Source of the DNA: Burkholderiaceae bacterium
GTDB taxonomy: Bacteria; Pseudomonadota; Gammaproteobacteria; Burkholderiales; Rhodocyclaceae
Length of the DNA stretch: 64,000 bases
Direction of reading: 5' to 3'
Assembly (NCBI GenBank): GCA_021738065.1
Contig: JAIPCT010000004.1
Span: 1-64,000, forward strand
The notes below the pieces were generated by a model that had not been told where the DNA came from, ran no database searches, and saw only the letters and a program-made list of their open reading frames with translations. The position numbers were made by a program, and so were the translations under genes. Positions within the stretch are counted from its first letter, which is position 1; each line of letters starts with the position of its first letter. Below, in pieces: positions 36,359 to 44,646 of this stretch.

Positions 36359-37449
36359 CAGGGCTTCAGGGTGCGGCTCAGCGCGGAAACATCGCGCCCC
36401 AGGAGCATAGCGACAAAATTGCCGCGCATCGCCGGTGAAAAATCATGCCGGCTGACGAATTCCGTCAACGCGCCCGCCGCGCGCCATTCGATGCCCCAGA
36501 TCGGCGCCACCACCGTCGGCAGCATGGCGTAGCGCGCATCGCCGACGAATCCCGGCTGCGCCGCCGTCTGCACGATGAAGCCTTCGGAAAACACCCGGAA
36601 GCGTTCGATGTCGCGCAAGCGCCGGGCATCGCCCGCCGCCAGCCTTTCGGCCGCCGCCGCATCGATCAGCAGCGCCGACTCGCCCGGATAGTGGCGCGAA
36701 CTCGGCCCCATGTGAAAGGCGTCGACCTGTACCCGACCGTCATGGACATACAGCGAACGCCACAGCACCAGGTTGGCCATCGATGGCTTCACCGAAAGCT
36801 GGCTGGGCTGGTGACCGCGCGCCTGCGCCAGCGCCACGGCGGCGGTTTCCACCCGCTGCTGCTGGAAAAAACTGAAACTGAAATAGGCCAGGCCGAGGGC
36901 CAGGCTCCAGCGCACCGCCTGCGAACCCGGCCGCCGCAGGAAGATAAACAGCGGCACGGCGATCAGCAGCGTAAACAGCGGGTCAACCACCGCGATCAGG
37001 TTCCAGGCCGACTTGGCCTGCGAAAACGGCAGCCACAGGTGGGTGCCGTAACTGGTGCAGGCATCCAGCAGCGGATGCGGCAGGTAGCCGGCCAGGGCGC
37101 AGACATACAGCGCGCCGAAATTGATCCGCCGCCGGAGCAGCGGCCACAGCAGCAGCGCCGCGATCAGGGCGCCGAATGGCACGAAGGCCAGCGCGTGGGA
37201 GAAGTGGCGGTGATAGTCGAGCACCAGCAGCGCGTCGCCGCCGCTTTGTATCAGCGCATCGGCATCGGGCAGCAGGCCGGCCGCCGCGCCAATCAGCGCC
37301 GCCAGCCGCCGCCGGCCGAGAATGCCCGCCGCCGTGTTCCCATGCGGCTGCGCGGTCGGAACCGAGATCGACGCCGAGCTTGGAACCGAGCGTGGAACCA
37401 CCGCCGCCGCCAGCGCCGCGCCCATCAGGGCGTGAGTCAAAATATCCAT
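36358..37449 (-). CDS. Membrane-bound metal-dependent hydrolase (YdjM/DUF457-type)
   Basis: This 363-residue membrane protein starts MDILTHALMGAALAA, a typical start of the YdjM-like metal-dependent hydrolase family, and has DADAL and HRHFSHAL, HPLLDACTSYGTHLW metal-ligand motifs and several membrane helices. A long non-membrane C-terminal part (about 220-363) follows. ATG 37449 is chosen because the conserved N-terminus begins there. Coupled to the permease gene by a one-base overlap. Its substrate is unknown. Confidence 0.82.
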   Translation of the reverse strand: MDILTHALMGAALAAAVVPRSVPSSASISVPTAQPHGNTAAGILGRRRLAALIGAAAGLLPDADALIQSGGDALLVLDYHRHFSHALAFVPFGALIAALLLWPLLRRRINFGALYVCALAGYLPHPLLDACTSYGTHLWLPFSQAKSAWNLIAVVDPLFTLLIAVPLFIFLRRPGSQAVRWSLALGLAYFSFSFFQQQRVETAAVALAQARGHQPSQLSVKPSMANLVLWRSLYVHDGRVQVDAFHMGPSSRHYPGESALLIDAAAAERLAAGDARRLRDIERFRVFSEGFIVQTAAQPGFVGDARYAMLPTVVAPIWGIEWRAAGALTEFVSRHDFSPAMRGNFVAMLLGRDVSALSRTLKP

Positions 37450-37596
37450 GGCCGAATAGTAGAGCCTATTGGCGAATGAATCACGCGCGGCGGCGGCCAA
37501 ATCGGCACCTACCCGTTCCGCCCGGAATTGGCGTTTGCGCCGCCCTGGCCTAAAATTGCGCCTTTCCAAATCCTGCCGCGTAACAAGGGGAACATC

Positions 37597-37953
37597 TTGA
37601 AATTTCCGACCGCCCTGATCCTCCTGCTGAGCCTGACCGCTCCGCTACCCGCCCTTGCCGACGCAATCGAGGCCGGCGTCAGCGCCGTGAGAAACCTCGG
37701 CACCCTGAACGGACAGGCGCTGGCCTGCGCCGACCGCGATGCCGCCGCCCACGCCAAGATGCTGATGCTGGCCCATTCGCCGAAGACGGCGCGCTTCGGC
37801 AGCGCCTATGAAGAGGCGACGCAGGAAGGCTACCTGGCCCAGGCCCGCCCCGGCGCGACCTGCCCCGACGCCAAAACCCGCGCCGGCAAGATCGAGGAAG
37901 TTGCACAGCAATTGCGCAGCGTTCTCCCGGCCGCCGCGCCGGCGGCGAAATAA
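37597..37953 (+). CDS. Small exported hypothetical protein
   Basis: This protein of 118 residues has a signal peptide (LILLLSLTAPLPALA) and a short mature part with two Cys residues (ALACADRD, GATCPDAK). The start is probably TTG 37597, after AAGGGGAACATC. It ends five bases before the SCO gene, so it may be cotranscribed and could help copper or cytochrome-oxidase assembly, but it matches no family I know. The 147 bases upstream, shared with the divergent hydrolase, show no motif I can name. Confidence 0.68.
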   Translation: MKFPTALILLLSLTAPLPALADAIEAGVSAVRNLGTLNGQALACADRDAAAHAKMLMLAHSPKTARFGSAYEEATQEGYLAQARPGATCPDAKTRAGKIEEVAQQLRSVLPAAAPAAK

Positions 37954-37958
37954 CCGCG

Positions 37959-38636
37959 ATGCGCGTCTTGCGTGCAGCCGCCTTCGGCCTCGCCTGCGGC
38001 GCGGCCGTGGCGGCCCTGGCCGCGCCTGCGGCCAAGTCGACCAATGGCAAGGCGGCGGCGCCGACGCCGAAGCACAGCGAAGAAGCGCTGCCGGACGGCC
38101 CGCTGCTGCCGCGCTACCTATTGCAGGATCACAACGGCCGGGCGCTGACCCACGAAGATTTTCCCGGCCGCTTCCAACTCGTCAGCTTCGGCTTCACCTC
38201 CTGCCCCGATGTCTGCCCGACCACTCTGGTTGCCTACAAGAACATCCTCGCCGCGCTGGGCAAACAGGCTGAACGCCTGCAGCCGATTTTCATCAGCGTC
38301 GACCCCGAGCGCGACACCCCGTCCATGCTGCGCGAATACACCACCGCCTTCGATCCACGCATTCTTGGCCTGACCGCCAGCCCAGAACTGGTGCGCCACG
38401 CCGCCGACAGCTTCAAGGTGCGCTATGAAAAGGTGCGCGAACCCGGCGCCGCGCCGGATGTGTACACCATGGACCACTCGACCGGGATGTATTTGCTGGG
38501 CACCGACGGCCGCTTCCTGGCCAAGTTCGCCATGACCCTGGCGCCGAAGGAAGCCGCGGCGCGCATTCGCCGCCAGATTGAGGCCGACCACTCGCTCCTG
38601 CCGACCGGCCCGCGCCGCGGCTCGCCGCAGCGCTGA
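37959..38636 (+). CDS. SCO1/SenC-family copper protein
   Basis: This 225-residue protein is a thioredoxin-fold copper chaperone for the CuA centre of cytochrome oxidase or a related redox protein. The copper ligands are C82 and C86 (TSCPDVCPTT) and H173 (YTMDHSTG). A signal or membrane anchor is at about residues 5-24. ATG 37959 lies five bases after the previous stop. No oxidase subunit genes are in the window. Confidence 0.91.
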   Translation: MRVLRAAAFGLACGAAVAALAAPAAKSTNGKAAAPTPKHSEEALPDGPLLPRYLLQDHNGRALTHEDFPGRFQLVSFGFTSCPDVCPTTLVAYKNILAALGKQAERLQPIFISVDPERDTPSMLREYTTAFDPRILGLTASPELVRHAADSFKVRYEKVREPGAAPDVYTMDHSTGMYLLGTDGRFLAKFAMTLAPKEAAARIRRQIEADHSLLPTGPRRGSPQR

Positions 38637-38669
38637 GCATCGGCGCCGCGCGCGTAATCGTGCGCGGAC

Positions 38670-38960
38670 CTACTTGAACTTGTAGTAGGTCTGGTTCAGC
38701 CAGGCCGCGACATTGGCCTCGTCTTCGGGAAACCAGCCGGCACCGGTCTGCGCGCTGCAGGCCGCCACGCGCTGGCCGAGGGCAACGGCGTTGTTGATCA
38801 GGCGCGGCTTGCGCGTGTACATCGCCGAACCGTCGCCGCCCAGCAACTTCACGTGACAGGCCACGCACTGTTTGTCGTGCAGCGGCTTGCCAAGTTTCGG
38901 ATCGGCCCCGGCCTGCACCGAAATCGGCAGCAGCAGGCACAGCAGCATCAGGATACGCAT
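38670..38960 (-). CDS. Small c-type cytochrome
   Basis: This exported protein of 96 residues has a signal peptide (ILMLLCLLLPISVQAGA) and a haem motif CVACH (C32, C35, H36). The C-terminal part ends NVAAWLNQTYYKFK. It converges on the SCO gene with 33 bases between. It is a probable periplasmic electron carrier. Confidence 0.88.
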   Translation of the reverse strand: MRILMLLCLLLPISVQAGADPKLGKPLHDKQCVACHVKLLGGDGSAMYTRKPRLINNAVALGQRVAACSAQTGAGWFPEDEANVAAWLNQTYYKFK

Positions 38961-39000
38961 GGCGTTTCTCCTTTCAGGAATCGCTCGCCACCCACCGCGA

Positions 39001-39252
39001 TCACTGCAGGTAGGTGATCTGCATTTTCGAATCGAGCCCGGTCACCATGTCGAGGATTTCCTCGGTGAAGGCTTCGTCCTCGTCGCTCCAAGTGGCATCG
39101 GGCGCGGTGGAATTGGTGACCAGCGGCGCGATGTCGAAATCGATGAAGCGATCGCCGTGCTTCAGCACATGGATGCCGGAAGCATGTTCGACCAGCTCCC
39201 AGTCATCGGGCACTTCAAGTTCGGCATGCAATTCAAGCGAGAGTTTTTTCAT
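39001..39252 (-). CDS. Small acidic conserved hypothetical protein
   Basis: This protein of 83 residues starts at ATG 39252 after GGAGAATCCC. It is acidic (WSDEDEAFTEEILDMV) with no signal or membrane segment. It lies 40 bases upstream of the small cytochrome gene on the same strand. I do not recognise the family. Confidence 0.7.
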   Translation of the reverse strand: MKKLSLELHAELEVPDDWELVEHASGIHVLKHGDRFIDFDIAPLVTNSTAPDATWSDEDEAFTEEILDMVTGLDSKMQITYLQ

Positions 39253-39394
39253 GGGATTCTCCAGGAAGGCCAATAGTCAGCTGCATATCCTAATCCCTCG
39301 ACGGCAAAGATTCGTGCCGCCCGCCAAATTTGCCGCTAGCCGCAGCCGTGCCAGCGGTCAGCCGTCGAGAAGTCGATGGAACGTCAAACGATCA

Positions 39395-39513
39395 CCACGG
39401 AAGCGCGCGGCGAGCCAGGGTTTCCGTTTCGCGGTCAGACAACGGCGGTCACGAAGGGGGGGGCGGTACTGTCTTCGCCCGTGATTTCTCCGTGCTCTCC
39501 GTGTTCTCCGTGG
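39395..39513. repeat. Heptamer inverted-repeat element, copy j (CACGGAG type, left arm worn)
   Basis: The right arm (39488-39513) has three intact CTCCGTG units; the left arm (about 39395-39414) keeps only CACGGA and CGGCGAG. The spacer contains a run of eight G at about 39456-39463. It lies in the 286-base gap between two minus-strand genes, where nothing else is seen. Confidence 0.72.
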
Positions 39514-39538
39514 TGATGCTTTTCAAGTTGGCTGGCGC

Positions 39539-40306
39539 CTAATGCAGCCGTCGCGACTGCTGCCAGGCAATCACCGCCTGATTCGCGCTGGCGAACATCG
39601 GTTCGGCGATTTCCTGCGGCAAGGCCTTGCGCAGCGCGGCGAACAGCGCTTCGGTGGATTCGCGGGCCAACTCGGTGCTGGCCGCCGCCTCGGCCAGGCA
39701 GCGCAGCTGGATGTGGGCCAGCGCATCGGCCACCAGGCGCCAGCCCAGCAGCGGCATGCGGCCGATCAGCGCCAGCATCATGCTGCCCAGCGCCGCCTGC
39801 AAGGCCTGCGCCTCCTCGCCCACCTCGCTGGCGATCATCGCGTGCCACAAGGCCAGATGGATGTTGCGCCGCAGCTCCATTTTGAAATCGACGGCATTGC
39901 CCTCGGCCGCCTCGATCGCCGCAAACTGCTGCTGAAAGCGCGCCTCGGCCGCCGCATCGAGATCGTTGCGCAAGGTGCCGAGCAAGGCGCTGACGCCGGG
40001 AATGGCGCTCAGGCCAAAGGCCTGGCAATACGCCAGGCCCCACTGGTCGATGCCGGCCGCCAGCAAGGCCAGGCGCAGGGCCCGCGCCTGCTCGCCATCC
40101 GCCGCGCGCACCCAGTTCTTCGCCCGCCGCCCCAGCTCCCCCACCGCCGCGTCGAGCGCCTCGATGTCCGCCGCCAGCGTCAGGCGGAACAGGCGGCCGA
40201 AAGCATCCTGCGCCATGTGCGCGGCCAGGCGCTGCAGCTCGGGCGCGGCCAGCGCCGCCAGCCCGTCGGCCGGCAAGGCGAAGGCGCCGGCGGTGTCATC
40301 GTTCAT
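39539..40306 (-). CDS. Conserved hypothetical alanine-rich helical protein
   Basis: This 255-residue protein starts at ATG 40306 and is almost entirely alpha-helical by composition, rich in Ala, Leu and Glu, without signal peptide or membrane helix. I do not recognise the family. It is divergent from the DUF188 gene with 30 bases between start codons, so the two probably share a control region. Confidence 0.7.
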   Translation of the reverse strand: MNDDTAGAFALPADGLAALAAPELQRLAAHMAQDAFGRLFRLTLAADIEALDAAVGELGRRAKNWVRAADGEQARALRLALLAAGIDQWGLAYCQAFGLSAIPGVSALLGTLRNDLDAAAEARFQQQFAAIEAAEGNAVDFKMELRRNIHLALWHAMIASEVGEEAQALQAALGSMMLALIGRMPLLGWRLVADALAHIQLRCLAEAAASTELARESTEALFAALRKALPQEIAEPMFASANQAVIAWQQSRRLH

Positions 40307-40336
40307 AATCCAGACCTCTGAGTCGAAGACCGCATT

Positions 40337-40795
40337 ATGCAGATCTGGGTCGATGCCGACGCCTGCCCCGGCGTCATCAAGGAAATTCTCTACCGCGCGG
40401 CGACGCGCCACGCCCTGCAACTCACCCTGGTCGCCAACCAGTGGCTGCGCGTGCCGCCCTCGCCCCACATCCGCTGCGTGCAGGTAGCGCAGGGCTTCGA
40501 CGTCGCCGACAGCCACATCGTCGACCATGTCGCAGCCGGCGACCTGGTGATCACCGCCGACATTCCGCTGGCCGCGCTGGTGATCGACAAGCAGGCCTTC
40601 GCGATCAACCCGCGCGGCGAGTTCTACAGCGCCGAAAACATCCGCCAGCTGCTCGACATGCGCAACTTCATGGACGGCTTGCGCAGCAGCGGCGTCGACA
40701 CCGGCGGCCCCGCCGCCTTCAGCCAGGGCGACCGGCAGAGCTTCGCCAACCAGCTCGACCGCTTCATCGCGCAAAGGCGCAAGCCGGGCGGGTGA
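40337..40795 (+). CDS. YaiI/YqxD family protein (DUF188)
   Basis: This 152-residue protein has the signature N-terminus [16 protein letters not shown] and the block [18 protein letters not shown], with [10 protein letters not shown] near residue 96. The family has a PIN-like fold and is often annotated as UPF0178. Its function is not established. It is the last core-type gene before the accessory island. Confidence 0.92.
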   Translation: MQIWVDADACPGVIKEILYRAATRHALQLTLVANQWLRVPPSPHIRCVQVAQGFDVADSHIVDHVAAGDLVITADIPLAALVIDKQAFAINPRGEFYSAENIRQLLDMRNFMDGLRSSGVDTGGPAAFSQGDRQSFANQLDRFIAQRRKPGG

Positions 40796-40853
40796 CGCGG
40801 TTGTCTGGCGCGGTGCCATGCGCGCGCCTGTCTTCGGCCGCCCTTCCCTCGCA

Positions 40854-40946
40854 GCAACGCCGTCTCGCCATCCGCAGCGGCGAGGAGAGCGTAGTTTGCT
40901 CGACCGCCTTGCAGCGCAGGGGACTCATCAGCGCCGACTTTTCGCC
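40854..40946 (+). repeat. Family 2 palindromic repeat, 93-bp long form
   Basis: This 93-base unit begins GCAACGCCGTCTCGCC and ends CATCAGCGCCGACTTTTCG. It is the same length as the copy at 59588-59680 and differs at only a few positions. Internal blocks such as GGCGAGGAGAGCGT and TTTGCTCGACCGCC are shared. It lies just downstream of the DUF188 gene in the 419-base gap that ends at the antitoxin gene. Confidence 0.85.
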
Positions 40947-41069
40947 ATGCGGCCGGCGGCACGTGTGGCAAATTTCCCCTTGACCTTGTCTTGTAGCTTT
41001 CAATACTTGACGTGAAATACCGTGATCGGAGCGACGAGTGATAGTCGAGCGAAGCGAGCCCATCAGTAG

Positions 41070-41103
41070 CCCCCCCCTATGAGGGGGGGGGGGGGAAGGG
41101 GGG
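41070..41103. repeat. Poly-C / poly-G hairpin with a 13-base G tract
   Basis: A run of eight C (41070-41077) is followed by TATGA and 13 G (41083-41095), then AA and six G. The C and G runs can pair into a GC hairpin, and the G runs could form a quadruplex. It marks the edge between the core-type region and the accessory island. Long G tracts are also prone to assembly error. Confidence 0.75.
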
Positions 41104-41172
41104 AGCAGGCCTTCAACTTAGCTTTTTCGTGTTGCATTTTCTGCGGGTGGAGAGTGTTGCCATGAGCTTTGG

Positions 41173-41192
41173 GTGTTACCCTAGTGTTACCC
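41173..41192. promoter_or_regulatory. Direct repeat upstream of the antitoxin gene, possible operator
   Basis: GTGTTACCC occurs twice, 11 bases apart, at 41173-41181 and 41184-41192, which is one helical turn. The first copy is also the half of a GGGT-GTT-ACCC inverted repeat. It ends 22 bases before the antitoxin start. Ribbon-helix-helix antitoxins usually bind such spaced sites to repress their own operon. Confidence 0.5.
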
Positions 41193-41214
41193 AAAAGGCG
41201 ACAGGAATCCAATC

Positions 41215-41499
41215 ATGTCCACGACTTCACTAAAACTCTCTGACGAACTCAAGCAACGAGCCACCGCTGCTGCGGAAAAAAAAGGAGTCTCTCCGCATGC
41301 GTTCATGGTCCATGCAATAGAGCAGGCCGCCACGGCAGCCGAGCAGCGAGCCAGTTTCGTGAGCGAGGCTCAAGCGGCGAGAGAACACATGTTGACCACC
41401 GGGAAGGGCTACGATGCCAGCGAGGTTCATTCCTACCTGAAGGCGCGCATATCTGGCAAAAAATCTGTGAAACCGAAAGCCAGATCTTGGCAAAGCTGA
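41215..41499 (+). CDS. Ribbon-helix-helix antitoxin (CopG/ParD-like)
   Basis: This protein of 94 residues starts with a ribbon-helix-helix pattern (TTSLKLSDELKQRATAAAEKKGVSPHAFMVHAIEQA), followed by a helical C-terminal part and a basic tail that probably binds the toxin. It overlaps the toxin gene by 13 bases, as is common in ParE/RelE systems. It should neutralise the toxin and repress the operon. Confidence 0.86.
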   Translation: MSTTSLKLSDELKQRATAAAEKKGVSPHAFMVHAIEQAATAAEQRASFVSEAQAAREHMLTTGKGYDASEVHSYLKARISGKKSVKPKARSWQS

Positions 41500-41792
41500 T
41501 CTACTCGGGGCGCGCACTCGCCGACCTGGAAAGGCTGACCGACTTTCTGATGGCGATCGATACGTCAGCCGCTGAAGAGACTGTCGGATTGATCGAGGAA
41601 GCGGTTAAGTTGCTGACTCGTCATCCGCTGATCGGTCGCCCCGTTGAGAGCGCCATGCGAGAACTGGTGATATCTCGCGGACATACCGGTTACATTGCCC
41701 TCTATTGCTTTGAGGAAGAGCAGGATGCTGTTCTGGTTTTTGCGATCCGCCATCAACGCGAAGTCGGCTATCGGGGGCAGGACGATGGCTGA
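41487..41792 (+). CDS. ParE/RelE-family toxin
   Basis: This protein of 101 residues has the ParE/RelE fold pattern: KLIYSGRALADLERLTDFL at the N-terminus, IGRPV in the middle, and YIALYCFEEEQDAVLVFAIRHQRE at the C-terminus. The start appears to be TTG 41487, inside the antitoxin gene. ParE-type toxins act on gyrase and RelE types on ribosomes; the sequence does not decide between them. The following 135 bases show nothing recognisable. Confidence 0.85.
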   Translation: MAKLIYSGRALADLERLTDFLMAIDTSAAEETVGLIEEAVKLLTRHPLIGRPVESAMRELVISRGHTGYIALYCFEEEQDAVLVFAIRHQREVGYRGQDDG

Positions 41793-41927
41793 GATCGGCC
41801 ATCAGGAGACGCTGACAAGGCCAGGGAGTTGCGATCCGGGACGTCCGGTCTACACCCGACAGCCGACGCTCAAGAACGAATACACAATGCGCTTAACCTT
41901 CGACCCCGATCGTTTCGCAACTATCGC

Positions 41928-42551
41928 TTACTGTGCGAGCATGTTTCCATTCAATCCACGAGTAGATTGAATGTACCGCTGTGGCACGTAATCGGTCAGC
42001 CAGACCCCATTGGCCGAGAGATAGAACTCATGGCCATCTACGTGCATAGCGCGCGACAAAATTGGCAATACCACAGGCTTGCCATGACGCTGTCCAACGT
42101 GGATTGCCGTTACTTCGTCTGCCGACAGGTGTACATGATTCCTGGAGCGTTTGCTGATTCCTGTCGTCAGGATCGAGGCGACAAATCGTTGTGCCGTGCC
42201 GTGGAAGAGAAACTCGGGCGGCTCGACCGGTGCGAGACCGACGTCAGTGGCTGCAATCGAGTGTCCCTGGTTGGCCCGGATGTAAAGGCCGTCGCTTGAG
42301 ATCGCAAAGCGCTGCTTATCGCTCACGGCGACGACCGTGCGGACTTGTTCAGGCGACAGTCGCTTGCCGCAACGGTTCGATTGCCTGACTAGTTCCTCGA
42401 TGTTTGCCCAACCGTGGGCGTCGAGATGAATTCCGACTTTCTCCGGCCCATGGCGTAGAGCAAAGGACAAAAAACGGCTGATCGCGCCGAGTTCTTTCTC
42501 AATTGCAATTTGAGTTGCGTGGCAGGCTTTGCGGTTCTGTCGCTTCATCAC
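41928..42551 (-). CDS. kptA: RNA 2'-phosphotransferase (KptA/Tpt1)
   Basis: This 207-residue enzyme removes an internal RNA 2'-phosphate using NAD+, giving ADP-ribose 1'',2''-cyclic phosphate. Family motifs are ISRFLSFALRHGPEKVGI, LDAHGW, NQGHS, EFLFHGT (near residue 113) and VHLSADEVTA. In eukaryotes it follows ligation of spliced tRNA. Here it lies 61 bases downstream of rtcB on the same strand, so the two form an RNA-repair pair. RtcB itself leaves no 2'-phosphate, so why the two occur together is unclear. Confidence 0.92.
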   Translation of the reverse strand: MMKRQNRKACHATQIAIEKELGAISRFLSFALRHGPEKVGIHLDAHGWANIEELVRQSNRCGKRLSPEQVRTVVAVSDKQRFAISSDGLYIRANQGHSIAATDVGLAPVEPPEFLFHGTAQRFVASILTTGISKRSRNHVHLSADEVTAIHVGQRHGKPVVLPILSRAMHVDGHEFYLSANGVWLTDYVPQRYIQSTRGLNGNMLAQ

Positions 42552-42612
42552 TGGACCGAGGATGCATAGAGGGCTGGCGTCGATTCCATCCTGTCTTGGG
42601 CTGCATTGCCGT

Positions 42613-43809
42613 CTATCCCTTGACGCATACGAGTTGCTTCAAGGTATGAATCACTTCAACCAGATCGGTCTGGTTCGTCATCACAACGTCGATATCTTTA
42701 TAGGCTCCCGGAATTTCATCGATCACATTCTTGTCCTTGCGGCAAATTACACCTTCGGTCTGACGGATCAGGTCTTCTTTGGTGAATTGCTTCTCGGCGG
42801 CGGTGCGGCTCATGCGTCGGCCAGCGCCATGGGCGCAGGAATTGAAGCTCTCTGGATTGCCCTTGCCGCGCACGATATAGCTTCTTGCTCCCATACTGCC
42901 GGGAATGATTCCCATGTCGCCCTCGCGGGCACGAATAGCTCCCTTGCGGGTGACGAAAACGTCGGCGTCATAATGATGTTCCACGGTCACGTAGTTGTGG
43001 TGGCAGTTCACTACTTCCGAGGTCACCACGAAGGGTGGCAGGTGGCGCACCAGTGCCGCGAGTACGAGATCGATCATTGAGCGCCTGTTCTGCATGGCGT
43101 ATTCCTGTGCCCAGGTCACGGCCTCGACGTAGTCATTGAAATGCCTGCTGCCCTCCGGAAAATATGCAAGATCTTCGTCAGGCAGGTGGGCCATTTGGCG
43201 TTCCATGTCCTGCCGGGCCAGTTCGATAAAGTAGCTGGCTAAAGCGCTGCCAATGCCCCGGCTTCCTGAATGGAGCATTACCCAGACCTGATCGGCTTCG
43301 TCCAGGCAAACCTCGATGAAGTGGTTGCCGCTGCCGAGAGTGCCCATTTGGTTGATCCAGGTGGAGAACCGGCGAAACTTCTTGAGAAGCTGCGGATGTC
43401 TTTGCGTCATGGCCGTCAAGCGAGGCTCGAAGAGTTGAGCAGCGTCCACCAGCGCACGCGCACTTGAGTGTTCGGCACGACCGACCGGAACATCACGCGA
43501 AATTTGTCCGTAGACCTTTCTTAGCAATTTCTCATCCAGGTCGTTGGCCGTGAGCGAAAGTCGGCAGGCCACCATGCCACAGCCGATGTCGACGCCGACC
43601 GCTGCCGGGATGATGGCTTTGTGGGTGGCGATCACCGATCCGATGGTGGCACCTCTACCGACATGCACATCCGGCATGGCGGCCACGTGATGATGAATGA
43701 AGGGCAGGCTGGCGATGTTTGCGAGTTGCTGCTTTGAGCGCTCATCGACATCGTCCGTCCAGATCATTACCGGGACACGCGCTGATTGGATGACTTGTTT
43801 GATGGGCAT
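42613..43809 (-). CDS. rtcB: RNA-splicing ligase RtcB
   Basis: This 398-residue ligase joins RNA 3'-phosphate or 2',3'-cyclic phosphate ends to 5'-OH ends, using GTP and manganese. The GMP-accepting histidine is in NSCAHGAGRRMSR; metal-binding motifs include DIGCGM, MGTLGSGNHF and HSGSRGIG. ATG 43809 is preferred to an in-frame TTG four codons upstream. It repairs RNA cut by toxins or stress nucleases in other bacteria. No RtcR-type sigma-54 activator is nearby; instead a WYL regulator lies divergently upstream. Confidence 0.94.
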   Translation of the reverse strand: MPIKQVIQSARVPVMIWTDDVDERSKQQLANIASLPFIHHHVAAMPDVHVGRGATIGSVIATHKAIIPAAVGVDIGCGMVACRLSLTANDLDEKLLRKVYGQISRDVPVGRAEHSSARALVDAAQLFEPRLTAMTQRHPQLLKKFRRFSTWINQMGTLGSGNHFIEVCLDEADQVWVMLHSGSRGIGSALASYFIELARQDMERQMAHLPDEDLAYFPEGSRHFNDYVEAVTWAQEYAMQNRRSMIDLVLAALVRHLPPFVVTSEVVNCHHNYVTVEHHYDADVFVTRKGAIRAREGDMGIIPGSMGARSYIVRGKGNPESFNSCAHGAGRRMSRTAAEKQFTKEDLIRQTEGVICRKDKNVIDEIPGAYKDIDVVMTNQTDLVEVIHTLKQLVCVKG

Positions 43810-43884
43810 GTCACTTACCAAACCGACGAGATCAGGTCCGGCAGCACTTCCCCGGCCAGTTCGCTCAAGCTCAGGCTTACCCGA

Positions 43885-44461
43885 TCATCCATAGTCGTCG
43901 GATTCGGGTTCGCCTGGATGGATATCGCGCCGTGAGGCCGCATCATTGGCGGCCTCACGCTCGATGTCCGGCAATATTTCGGCAAACCACACTACGTCGG
44001 GACGAATGTGGCCCCTGGCTCTCGGTTTTCCATGTGGCGAAGAGGCATGAGAGATCATCGCCGGTCGATCCGCCTTTATCCCAATCGCCGCGCGTGGCGT
44101 AAATGGCCGCCTCCGGAGCAATCCGACGCATGGCGGTCACCGCGTTTGCAAGTTCACGGGTAGTGAAATAGCGGCGATCACCGCACAGCAGCATGGCATC
44201 GGGAGGATGGCTGCCAATGGATGACGTTCGTCTTGCCGTCTCCAACCCTTGAAGGATGGAGCGATGCCAGGCTTCCGTGGTTCTCCCCTGCGGGTTTAGC
44301 GATGGAACAACAAGGCATTGGGCGCCTGGAAACATGACCATGCGCAAGTCGGCCAGATCGATGCCCGGCATGCTTTCGGGGTCGAGCGCCGAAGCAAGCG
44401 CGCGACAGGCGCACAATGAATATTGAAAGAAAACGTCGTTCTGAAATCGCGGAGTTGTCAT
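43885..44461 (-). pseudogene. Unrecognised, apparently frame-disrupted reading frame upstream of rtcB
   Basis: The minus strand here has an open frame from about ATG 44461 to a stop at 43955 (with TRELANAVTAMRRIAPEAAIYATRG), and a second frame from about 44121 to 43885 (with HIRPDVVWFAEILPDIEREA). The latter short block resembles the RPxVVWFGE segment of Sir2-type NAD-dependent deacylases, but no other Sir2 motif is present. I infer a broken or decayed gene with a frame change near 44070, or unrelated chance frames. No ribosome binding site is clear, and the function is unknown. Confidence 0.3.
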
Positions 44462-44584
44462 GGTGGATGAGAAAGGAATCAACGACAAAATGATTGCACG
44501 CACAACGGTACGAAGGTGTCCCGAATCATCATCTGAAATGTTGACGGACAGCCTTTCACCGATCGACATCAGTGTATCGAAGTA

Positions 44585-44603
44585 AGCGACAATCAATGTC
44601 GTA
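44585..44603. promoter_or_regulatory. Candidate WYL operator, copy 1
   Basis: AGCGACAATCAATGTCGTA is an imperfect inverted repeat (AGCGACA-N5-TGTCGTA). It has the same 19-base length and spacing as three other copies in this island. It ends 43 bases before the WYL regulator start and also faces the divergent rtcB side, so it suits autoregulation and control of both directions. Confidence 0.65.
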
Positions 44604-44646
44604 TGGTTAACGGAAACTGCAACCACTTCAATTCGGAGGGCGCCAA

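Noticed and set aside
33856-36532. Long plus-strand frames rich in His, Gln and Arg opposite the permease genes
   Set aside because: Low-complexity composition of this kind arises from antisense reading of membrane-protein codons.
41060-41103. Possible tRNA or small RNA near the G tract
   Set aside because: No cloverleaf or conserved tRNA boxes could be traced; only the C/G hairpin is supported.
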